A stretch of DNA of 64,000 nt from Cristatella mucedo (lineage: Eukaryota; Bryozoa; Phylactolaemata; Cristatellidae): assembly GCA_009760855.2 (NCBI GenBank), contig WPIO01000032.1, positions 4,324,001 through 4,388,000 on the forward strand, in the 5' to 3' direction. Below, one piece after another: positions 10,170 through 20,700 of the stretch; position 1 is the first letter of the stretch; the number at the start of each line of letters is the position of its first letter. A model generated the notes under the pieces. The model searched no databases. It was not told the DNA's origin and saw nothing but the letters and a program-made list of their open reading frames with translations. Position numbers and translations under genes: made by a program.

Positions 10170-13100
10170 GGATCAACTGCAGACAAGGCAGCCAACAGAA
10201 ACTATGCGAGTTGAAAAAGATTTAGTATTTGTATTTCTTGATTTCAAGGCAACGTCCCAATATTCACAGCACCGATTCTTGGCATTGACACATCAGCGAA
10301 TTCTCCTGATGTTTTCGGCACTAACTGTCTGCCCCTCGGAAGTAGTATCATGGACGGTTCCTCTGAAATGCTGTTCGGATATCCACATTTTTGAGGAAGT
10401 TGGGCGATGCAGACAGCCGCTCCGTGGCAAACGGTGGGGTCGTAGAGAGACAATGGCTGTGTAGACGACTAGATCGACTAATTCGCTGCAGCAGATGCTC
10501 CAGACAAGCTTGGCCGTAATGATGATAGCATCTACAATGTGCAAAGGTTTCATTTCAGAGCCAGAAGTCGATTCTTCTCTAGGCTCTGTTGAAAGAATGA
10601 TGGCATGCACATCGGGCCGGGCCCAGCTGAGCCTCGAGCGATATCCGATAGCCTCGAGCGACTGTCAAACCAGCTGCCGCCAGCCGAAGAGCATGCAGGG
10701 GCAGGATACGAGAGACAGGCTGGGCACCCAGCCCGAGAGTGTATTTCCTGGTTTTCAGGGTGCGAAGTGGCCAATAATTCCACAGTCCCGGTTGCCCCGC
10801 TGGCATGATGGACTCGAGGGAGTTAATCGATGGCACAACTCAAGTCGCACGAACTGATTAGTGCCCACCTGACCATACTGCCGGCTGGCTCGGGCACACG
10901 TGCAGGCACCTGTGCAAGCGTCTGCATCCCACGGCCCTTCGCCCAGGTGGGGCTGTTGCCTCATGCTGCCTTACACGCTGGGCTTGGTCTTTTCATTGGC
11001 CTTATTCGTTGCACAAAAGAGCGACTCAGCTGCCAGCGACGCCAGTTTGAAGACTGCCGGCCGTGTTTTCAACGTCCACTTTGCCATTTAGCCTTACGGC
11101 TTTAGTGCACGAAATGGTCGAATGGCACCTGATTGGCTACTGTTACACGTGAACGACTTTTAGAATAGACCTCCATAAGTCCTGCCGATATCCTTTACCG
11201 CAGCAGATCGGCAAACCAGACGAGCATGCTTTTGCACGTGCTAAAGCTGTTGGGCAGGTATCGCTGCTTTAGAAAAGTGTACATGAGTTCGAGTGTGCTC
11301 TTTCGTGCCTAGGCTTGCACGTGCAAGCGCTCGAGCTTGCGTATGCACTTACTGCGAAATAGTATGCTAGCCTCAATGCGACGAGGAAGCATGAACGTCA
11401 GGGGGCCACCATGATGTAGCATGGGCACCGGTGACCTCAGGTGACAGCAGCCGAAAACTGCATTTCCAAAAGGAAATCCAGTTGCGGCCGGCAAAGTCTC
11501 GACTGCTGAGACAGGCGTATACTCCGGGGTGTGAGCAGTAAACTTACTGCTTAAACGATAGATGAGGCCACCGTAACACGAGAGCAAAAACAAACACACA
11601 GAAGTTGTGGTGCTAGCACTGCAGGCAATTCTCAGCAAAACGGTGGTAGCAGGACGCTCCTCGAAACGCCAGATTTAAAAGAGCTGATACATGCCAACAG
11701 CTGGCCGAGAAAATAGGCTGCGATAAAATGTAGGTGTGGGAGACCGAACGGGTGAGAACTTAAATTTGACACCGGTGAATGTATGTCATGGTCATTCCAA
11801 CCCGAGATCAACTCACGAAGAAAATTTATTTGAGCAACTGAAAACCGTCCTAGACACTAAAGATAGATCGAGTAAGACGACGATGACGTCGCTAGCGTGA
11901 GGCAAAGAGGCATCTTTTTCTGCATTGTTTCACCTTTGCTTCTTCCTATTTCTTGGCGGTGCAGCTCTTCAACTCTTCACTGGCAGATTTCCTGTTGGCC
12001 ACTGCCATCATCTTTCAAAAGGGAATAGCAAGGTCGGCAGATATCTGGTGTGACGATAAAGATACCCTATTTGCATACCTCCGAGCTGGCGATGGTTGGT
12101 GCAAAGCAAACTCGGAAGGAAGCCACCGTGGTACGCCTACTGGAACTGTGGGCTTTGTAGAGCTGCTGCTGCATGCTTGTCGCACTCAGAATTCAAGACA
12201 CTCGACCGGCACAGTTAGGCAAGGACTCGGAGGCACTTGAGCTGGCACGTTGCCTTTATTCTAAGGCAAAAGGTAGCTAATAACTAATCAAGCTGCTAAA
12301 CATGCACCAGCTTGGTGATTCACGTGAAGGAACAATTATCGCAAGTTTCAAGAGAGTTGAATCAGGTCTCCGTCGAAGAAACGCAAACGTACTAATCAAT
12401 ATCCGATGCTGTTAGGGCGACACTGACAGCAGTACTCGTACGATGATGCCAGAGAGCGCCAAGATTCCATTCTAATAGGCTGATTTAGTAGCTTCGAAGC
12501 AGAAGCTGCAGAATCGGGTATTCCGGCGCAGCAAGCTAACTCGGTCGAGGCTCACACAGGCTTGCTCAGGCAGACACAAACTGCCTGGGGGGGGGGGTAG
12601 GAGGAGCGCATCGGCTGAGGCCCATGCATTATGCATGAGCAGAGGCTTCGAGAGGTCAGCTCTGCGACAATAGTCATGCAAGAACAGCCAGTCACGCTCG
12701 GCTTGCTATACTCGGGCAGTAGCCTTCGATGCCTGGTGCAATGCAACAATGCCCAGCCAATATCTTACTGCATGTCACTGCAACTCGCTCACCGGCCAAA
12801 ACTGGGTCAGTGCAGCCCAGTGTGAAGCCGAACCTCAACTACACGGCACCTAGCTGAATAGCTTCAGTACTAAGCAGTTTTCATGCATCCTTACGTCCCC
12901 GGGGAATAAACAAATGAGCTTTCTCTGGTTCTTTTGCTTTACGACTCTAGGTGAAAAAAACAATTCTGCTCGGCGTGTCCTGAGCTGTGTGGAACTCGCG
13001 TCTGTAACTCAAGACGAAGCTATCTTTTCTGCAGAAGCCGACCTGCTACTTATTTACCAGTTGTCCCTGGCTTCAAATCCCAGGCAGACTATAGCGATTC

Positions 13101-13250
13101 ATTGAACGTCCTAATTCTCATATCCTCTCCAAATTTTCTTTGACACCTTTCTGAAAAAAAGGCTGCCGGTCATGCATGAGCATGAGCAGTTTTAAAACGT
13201 ATAAGTACACACCGGCTTTAAGGAGTTGCACATGAAGATACCCATGCACA
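10170..13250. other. Intergenic, no recognised gene
   Basis: Frames here are short and overlap on both strands. No domain recognised in the longest (10495-10857, 11309-11638, 11953-12240). A poly-G run lies at 12588-12598. No repeat family recognised. Confidence 0.5.
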
Positions 13251-13254
13251 AAGA

Positions 13255-13290
13255 CACATACATACATACATACATACATACACACACATA
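13255..13290. repeat. (CATA)n microsatellite
   Basis: About seven CATA units followed by cacacacata. Confidence 0.95.
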
Positions 13291-13305
13291 CCTGTAACCA
13301 GTAGC

Positions 13306-13339
13306 GGAGCCAAAGGTGGCAAATGCCACCTTTGGCTCC
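13306..13339. repeat. Perfect 16-bp palindrome with 2-base loop
   Basis: Arms GGAGCCAAAGGTGGCA (13306-13321) and TGCCACCTTTGGCTCC (13324-13339) are exact reverse complements. It could fold as a strong hairpin on either strand. Confidence 0.97.
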
Positions 13340-13419
13340 ATACCAGGGCAGCAACTTGGGCCACTCCCTATTTTAGGCTCACCGCCCATCGCCAAGGATG
13401 AAATGGTCTTACTTCCTTC

Positions 13420-13578
13420 TTTCCACTTTATAAGCAACTTAATTCCACTTTATAAGCATTAATTCCTTAATTCCACTTTTTTCCTTTATTCCCTAATTCT
13501 ACTTTTTATTCCTTAATTCCACTTTTAAGCATTTATTCCTTAATTCCTTTATTCCTTAATTCCACTTTATAAGCAACG
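13420..13578. repeat. A/T-rich minisatellite (ttccttaattccacttt)
   Basis: Irregular tandem copies of attccttaattccactttat with aagcaactt/aagcattta variants, about eight partial units. Confidence 0.85.
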
Positions 13579-13855
13579 TCAAGTTCATGTCGAATAAACA
13601 CGGTGATTTCACCCTATATTTTTCATTACGTGCGGATCCCACTTAAAAAAATTAAATAAAAATCCTTGCCCCTGCATTCAATTTTTGCAGGTTTTCCCCT
13701 TAGATGAAAATCCTTGCTCAGACACTGTAACTGAAAAAAAGAGATACAGTGCACCTACACATGTACATAAATAAACAATTTAAGTGTAGATGCACATACA
13801 CAGTAAATATTATACGTATATGGTATGCAGATATACGTATAACATGTGAATGTGC

Positions 13856-13862
<7 letters not shown>

Positions 13863-13886
<24 letters not shown>

Positions 13887-13895
13887 CGTGCGTGC

Positions 13896-13929
<34 letters not shown>
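13863..13929. repeat. (TG)n with internal (CGTG)n
   Basis: Dinucleotide run of about 65 bases broken by four cgtg units. Confidence 0.97.
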
Positions 13930-13932
<3 letters not shown>

Positions 13933-13999
13933 TTAGTATAGATGTCTATTTTTCTTCTTTCAAACATGGTATGCATGTTGTACAACCTCGCCTGGGCAG

Positions 14000-16245
14000 A
14001 CGAAAATACTGACTGACCACAGTCTTCCAGACCAGCATCTGATTAGTGATACAGTTTATGGTTAAGAACCAAATACCAGTGATTCAGGCAGGAAGTTTAC
14101 ACCATGGACCAGCAGCCGGTGTTATCAATGCACAGGACTGCTACGCAAAAAGCTTGGATTTGGAGTGCTACCAAGTACTAGAACCAAGTACTAGCGGGCC
14201 ACCAAGTCATGGCTGCATTGGCTGCCACGCAAGCCATTCAAGCTATATAAGGGCAGGGTAGAGTCTCCTTTTTCCTAATTTATTTCCCTCCTAATCTGAA
14301 GGCAAGCAGTCGCAAGCCTAAACTAGCAGCGCTGCTGCTGCTGCTGCTGAAGCTCGCTCGCTCGACGCGCCCCATGCAACTCGCTGGGACCGTCACAGCA
14401 GGATGCAGGTTACAGTTATTGTCAGCAAAAGCCGGTCGACCGATTAGCGAATGGCGCTTGGAGCTGCTGCTTCGGCAGTACCGTCCTGCCATCTCTCTTT
14501 CACGAACGTATGCACAGACAGGTTGGCAGCTGGTGCCATCGCAGAGTAGCTCCAGGGATAGGGCTTCTACGTCGAACAGGATGAGCTGGCACGACTTTTG
14601 CCACCAGCAGGGTATCGGAAGTCGTAGATTCAACTACAGCAGACGACAGCACATTCTTTCCTTCTGGCGATGGAATTTGCGACAACACATGCTTTCCTTC
14701 TGTGGCTGGAATTTACGGTTGTTCCGCAGCACAGTTCAACTACACAGAGCCAGTAGTATCTGCAGGTTCTGCATACAAGGCTCGGGTCACTCTCAACATG
14801 TCCAGCTGCTGATTAGTTTACCTGTACATAACAGTAGCTCTCACGATGCACACACACCCAGTGCCGAGTCGAGCAACAATCCTTGAACGGTGGCTTCTCA
14901 TCGGGAGCTAGACGCCACAGCGTCCTCCACTCCACCCCCCTCCCGACTACTCCAATCTTTGATTAGTCGGCAGTCCATGCCCTCTCAGCAGAGACCGATG
15001 GCTCGGAACTGGAAGCCGCGAGCCTCACCCAGCTTGCAGCTATATAGTTGACCTTTGTTTACCAGCCAGTCGGCAAAGGTCACGGTGTGCCAAATATTTC
15101 GGTCGAACCACAGCAGCCGACGACAGGTTGATTAATGCTTTAGCATGCAGAAGCATGTAGCCCCCCCCCAACTAGATCGATTCTCGAATGAAACCGGCTG
15201 CCTCAAATTTCTCTCCAGCTACGCAAACAGGGCAGCAGCAGTAGCAGTAGCTGCAGCAGCAGGCAGCCGACCATCGGCATTCTTCGGCGGTCAGTTGGAC
15301 TCCACTGTGATATAGAAATCTTGCCGTAACGTTTGCCTAGCAACTGACAAGTTCGGTCCAAAAGATATGTCAATCGAACGTTAAATACAAGCGCAGTGCC
15401 AAGTATACGCAAAATCGCAACCGTGCTGCCCAAGTGTGAAGGAAGCTGACATTAAACCACTGTTCTAAAGACTGGTCTAAGCCGTGCAGCCCATAGGTGA
15501 AGGAAGCTGCCATTAAAACATGGTTCTAAATGATAGTGGCAGCTGGCGCAGTGATTGCCGGCAGCCCATGCCGACTCAAAGTTGCTTAGGCCTTGCAGAA
15601 GCAGCAGCAGGTAAATGGTAATGATCAGCCCTACATTATTTTGAATATGAATCCGTGAGCGACTGGGCATACAGGCATGACGTGTGTCCACCAAAATGAA
15701 GAACATAATAACAAGGGAGATCATTTACCGATTTGCAAAAGCAGCTACAACGTGCACTTTCATATTTAAAATCAAATACTGAATGAGCATTGAACTGTGA
15801 AATAGTGATGAGCAGGCTTTTGATAAGAGCGTAATTTAATTATGTATTTAAACAACGAGGCAGCTATCTCACAAATGAACGAATACAATGAATACCCTGA
15901 CTGGGACAGTCAGTCGTAGCAACAGTCTGCCAGTCAGTAAGTCATTTCAGCTGAGCGTTTGAACAGCTATATGCTTTTAGGCATAGAATCAGTCTTCAAT
16001 TTTCAAATTGAATATTGCATCCACAATGGCAAGAAGAATAATTTAAATTATATCATATTAGCTCGTAGCCACGAAAAATAATGGGTACATGCTACTATGA
16101 TAAAATCTTTCTCATTAGTCTGCACATTATGTTGTATCTGGATAAACAAGTGGTGAATTGACAGAATCATCCACATACAACCCAATTTAAAACTACAGAG
16201 CAACCGGAGGCGATCTGCCGTGGGTCTAAACACGGACATATAATT
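14000..16245. other. Intergenic/3' flank, no recognised gene
   Basis: A TATA-like box (ctatataagggca, 14243-14255) and CAG/CTG-rich patches (14325-14349, 15228-15265). The 14374-14886 open frame has no recognisable domain; it contains a near-duplicate pair ttccttctggcgatggaatt and ttccttctgtggctggaatt (near 14658 and 14695). Confidence 0.5.
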
Positions 16246-16249
16246 TTGC

Positions 16250-16316
16250 CACGATAGAGAATTAATCCCAAATCATCCGAGATACGAGCCTAGTACTCCA
16301 CCGACTGAACTATCGA
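16250..16316 (-). mobile_element. tRNA-like SINE head, third kind
   Basis: Minus strand reads agttcagtcggtggagtact, then aggctcgtatctcggatg, then a weak TTGGGATTAATTC box B. cgatag before and ctatcg after form a 6-bp stem like an acceptor stem. D-arm and anticodon-arm order is tRNA-like, but box B is decayed, so this is a relic and not a working tRNA. Confidence 0.5.
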
Positions 16317-16791
16317 TACTGCTCCCATGGCATTCAACACAGGGCTATACAGTCTCGGCTTTAAATCACCACTTATGCACTCGCCCCGAGTCCCAGAATA
16401 CTGCATGCGCGAATGTGTATATTTATACCGGTTATAAGAATTTTGGCTAAATGTAACATATTCTAGTTCAGTACTAGGTTCATTTTCATTTTCAGGCATA
16501 AGTGTAGAGCTAGTAAATCTTGCACCCAGACCCGACTGAATAGGTGTTCCAGGTCACTAACCTTCGAACATAGTTTAGCCTTCTTATCGGTGGATGCCCC
16601 AGGCCAGGTCAGGGTTTGGCAGCTTCCTTAGCACAATCATGACTCGGCCCTGTCTAAAACTTGAAGCCTTATTTGCAGAACAGACAAACCGCATCGTTCG
16701 TGGATAGCCGTGCCACGGTAAACTTCCAACAAAAGTACAGAATACCTAGCTGCCGGAGGGGAAGGGCTATCCAACCTTGCACTTTAGCTTT

Positions 16792-16792
<1 letters not shown>

Positions 16793-16869
<77 letters not shown>

Positions 16870-16893
16870 TGAGAGAGAAAGAGAAAGAGAGAG
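16793..16893. repeat. (GA)n microsatellite
   Basis: About 60 bases of pure GA followed by interrupted gagaaa units. It lies in the stx8 3' flank. Confidence 0.97.
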
Positions 16894-17090
16894 TCAACCG
16901 ACCAGTAGGCATCACTTTTGTCAGCAGAATTTGCAACCGAGACCCCAGCTTCATAAGTGGGAGCCAGCTGTGCTAGAGTGCAGACACTGCAGTCGTCAAT
17001 GGCAGCTGCACGTCTCAATCATCAGCAGAATATTGGCTGATCCAAAGTAATTGGCACAAAGGCTGCTGCTTTGACCGACGTACGTAGCGT

Positions 17091-17124
17091 ACCGGAAGAT
17101 GTAGCATACCGGAAGATGTAGCAT
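17091..17124 (-). repeat. 17-bp tandem duplication just after stx8 stop
   Basis: The unit accggaagatgtagcat occurs twice head to tail on the plus strand with no mismatch. It is flanked by partial copies (agcgt before, acctac after). It lies 17 bases past the stop codon of stx8, so it would be in the 3' UTR. Confidence 0.9.
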
Positions 17125-17140
17125 ACCTACCGAGCCCGCA

Positions 17141-17217
17141 CTACGGCTTGCCCTGGTAGGGGATAGCGGCGACGACGACGATGGCCACGAAGAGCAGTGC
17201 AGCGGTGATCCACAGCG
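17141..17217 (-). CDS. stx8: stx8 exon g (membrane anchor and stop)
   Basis: 77 nt of coding sequence ending in TAG at 17143-17141. The acceptor is a pyrimidine-rich tract ending ctcgttgtag before CGCTGTGG. The first two bases complete an Ala codon begun in exon f. It encodes [18 protein letters not shown] and IPYQGKP: a single hydrophobic tail anchor with six lumenal residues. VAIVVVA is shared with human syntaxin 8 at the same place. The open frame runs further upstream into the intron, so a first-ATG ORF caller would report a misleading 86-residue protein here. Confidence 0.95.
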
Positions 17218-17748
17218 CTACAACGAGGCAGAAAGCAAACGTGCAGAGGAAGAGGCGACGAATCAGCACGAGAGAGACACGTCCTCTCTTGCCGGTCACA
17301 GCTGTGGTGAGGGGCAAGCTAGCGTGCCTCGCCTCCGGCCCCACCCGACCAGCAGAGTGCTGAATCAGGCACCTCTCGACGCCACTACCGCTGCCATCCA
17401 TCTATCGATATCAGCAGCAAGCTGTGGTCATCAACATAAGGGTCTTCAAGCTGACACGCTGAGCCAAATTGCGCTGAACTCAAGACCACGGTGGCACTGG
17501 CAGCACCTGGTGCTGCTGGGGCAACGGGATTACACACATGATGCAGAGGGTTGCTGGGATGGCCACCGTGGCAGCCCGACGGCCTCGTCGGCGCGGCGAG
17601 TGGCAAAGCACTTGTGAGGTGCAGGTTGGGCCAACGGCAGCCAGTGCTTCGGAGCGCTAGGCAAGCTACAGTGGTACACTAGCAGCTGCCTTATAAGAGC
17701 ACGTTGCACTTGCTGGCTCACATCTCTCTCTGTCTCTTTCTCTCTCTG

Positions 17749-17787
<39 letters not shown>

Positions 17788-20700
17788 TGGCAGCAACATC
17801 TCTCTGGCGAATGTAGCATTAGCCGAATCAGGCGAGAAAGGAAATGGAGAGTGCGTAATGGGGAGAGCAGGAGAGCTCACAGTGCTGGAGGTATGGAATG
17901 GCCCAGAGATAGCCCGAAGACCAGACCCTGGGTATCCAGCATCTGCTGCCATAATTCTTCAAGGCCAGAACCTCCCAGGCAGCGCGAGCAAACTTCGCTG
18001 TCAGCTTCGCACACTGCTGCACACCTCACAATGCTTGCCAAACATACTGGGCACGCCAGCCAGGGCAATACAGCCAACCAAATGAGATGTGAGCAGGCCC
18101 ACTCACACGCGAGTGTGTGCACTCTCACTTGCAAGTGAGCACGTGTGTATTGCCAGCCTTCAAGCCTATGCACGACAGCAACGCATACCGTGAGGCAACT
18201 GAGCCAACACACGAGCAGCATGCAAGCAAGTCAAACGTTTCGGCACTAACAAATTGTGCTGCAACTATAAACCCGTTTGAAATTGTTGTTGACGATAGGC
18301 CATGGATGCATTGCGATGCAGTTGGTACCCTGCAGACGTATAGCGTGGTGGCTGAGTGCACGAGTGCATGCCCACGAACGCCTGTCAGCGGCGCACGCAA
18401 GAAGTCACCCCCAACGTACAGCAGAGAGGCAAGCAAACTCTTCTGTGCCATGGAGGATCGCAGCTCGAGCGTGTCCGAGTGTTCGAACATCGAGCTGCAC
18501 ATGCCCTGTTCTTGTCCAGCAAGTCACACTTTCTGACAGTCTGCAGGAAGCGGTGCGTCTGAAAGCTGGCTGTAGCAAGTGGTCTCACGGAACTCACAGC
18601 CAGGGCAATAACTCAGAGACAGAGGCAGTGGCCTACACCCATGATAAGGGGACTGAGGGCTAATCCGGCAGTGGCGACAGCAGCAGTAGCAGTAGCAGCA
18701 TCAGCAGCAGCAGCTTGAGCTGTTCACTGATAGGGGGCGCTCAGTGTGAGCTACAACCGAGGTGCTGGTGCAGTGCACCGCCAAGGGCAAGGAGAAGGGG
18801 CCCACAGAATGTACCACTTAAATGTACAGTTGTTCACTACCAGCTCTGCAAGTGCCTGCGGCAGGGGAACACAGGGCTGGTGCAACACGTAAGCGCGCTC
18901 AGACGACGGCCTCTTTGCCGAGGCTCCGTGTTCACAAGTGTTCGAACCACACACTTCCCACGTTGCGACTCACAACGTTGCAATCTGCTGTCTCATCACT
19001 TAACACACTGATAAGTTCCAGTCGCACTTACTCCGAGACCTTTGCGATATTAGCTTAGCAAGTTGCACGTGCACCAGTGGACGTGGACGAGGCGGATGCG
19101 GCCGCATATTAGCTAGAGAAATGAGGCAGCTGCAGCTGTAGTAACCTCATGGCCGGCGCTCACGCCTGAGCGTCGGCCACGCGAGCACGTTTTAGACATC
19201 ACCTAGTGCACCGGAACCCGGCAACCGGATCCGGCTTTCTCGGTCGGAGGCTGCTAAGGTTGGCATTGGCAGTGCTTAGTCGACTACGATGGTGCAACGG
19301 GTAACAATGCAGGCTAGCAACGTTGCACTACCACGAATGGCCGCTTCAAGGAAGGAAGCCGGAAATTCGGATGCACTAACAAACTAAGCTGCAAAGGCGC
19401 TGTCAAGGCAAAGCTGCTCCACAAAGAATACATAATGGAGCGCCAGGCTTGGTGGTTGGAGGCGGGAGAATTCCACAGCAGTTGGTGAAAACTCAATAAC
19501 TAGACGCATGACGAGAACAGCACTCTTAGAAGGCACACAGCCATCAAGCAGGCGAGGAGCACATTAACCCAGCAGTATTAACCTCTCCAGAAGATACCCT
19601 CACCTCACACACTAATGGTAAGCAATTCAAATACCCGGTCCTTCCTTCGGAGGCATTTCTGCAAAAGCCCCAGCAACCGCATGATTTCCACCAGACCGCA
19701 AAGGTGCCGTGTGACACTGGAACCAGCAGGCAACGAGCCAAACTGCCCATGATTACCCGTCTTCCAAAGTCGATGCGCCTGCACTAAATGGTGGTAGTGA
19801 AAAGAAAAATGTTAAGTTACAATGTGCAAAGTCAGCATTGATGCGGCCGCACATCATCTTTCAACACTTATTGAGCTCGCCATTGCTGTTCCACCTATGC
19901 ATCTAATAGCCCCGCAAGTAAAAACGAATAAAGTGGTAGTAAAGCTTGAAGACTCACTTGGCCAGCTGGAAGCAGGAAGCAGCTGGGAAGAACGACTGGG
20001 CATTGCTTTGGGCAGCTGCTGCAAGCAATTAGCACATGTAAACCTGCTAGGAATTAGTGCCCGATCGAGCCCACCGAAGCCACAAATGGAGGCCACAGGA
20101 AAGAAATGAGCAGTCATTTCTCGGAGGCCGGCATGCAGCAATGGCCAGGCGAGATGCAGTGGCTGCGCTCAGCCGAGCCGTTGGTATTTCGACTCCCAGA
20201 TGCTCTGCCATTAACTCAGTCAACAAGAAAGCATTCACAGCATCAAACCAAGCAAACAAGATGCCTACACGTGGCGCTACAAGCAAAAGAGCCGGCTCGA
20301 TCATTGTCATAATCATCATCGGCATAATCGGGGCCTGGGAGAAGCAGCTGCATCTGCTTTTGGAAAGGGGGGATCGTGGCACAAGCAAGTGATGGACTGC
20401 GTCTCTGTCTGCCACTCCACGAAACCATGAAAACTATGTGGGTGCTATGATGGAATTTCTTTACAGCCCACACAGAGCCTAGGCAGGCTGCACGTGGTAG
20501 CCAACAGACTTAATTTCAAGCAAAAAAGAGAACGTGAAAGGCATAGACAAGTCAAAAGGTCAGCGGAGGAAGTGACTAGCATGGATGCAGCAGCTCAGAA
20601 CAGCTAGATTGGGTGGCCAGCCCCCAACCGGATGGGAAAGAGACCCCACATCGGCAGCTATCGGATTTGGGATCGAACTGGGTTATACATGTCTGGCGGC

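Larger units (their letters stand above)
14279..17140 (-). other. stx8: stx8 3' flank with likely 3' UTR
   Basis: Sequence downstream of the stop codon. It carries a 17-bp direct duplication (17091-17124) and a long (GA)n tract (16793-16893). The first clean AATAAA I see on the minus strand is at 14284-14279; variants such as TATAAA (near 16428) and ATTAAA (near 15838) are closer. The true 3' end cannot be fixed from sequence alone. It also contains a tRNA-like fragment (16250-16316) and an imperfect 60-bp repeat (15422-15530). Confidence 0.35.

Noticed and set aside
17141-17401. 86-residue single-exon protein
   Set aside because: Only the last 77 bases are exonic; the acceptor at 17218 and the phase match to exon f show the rest is intron.
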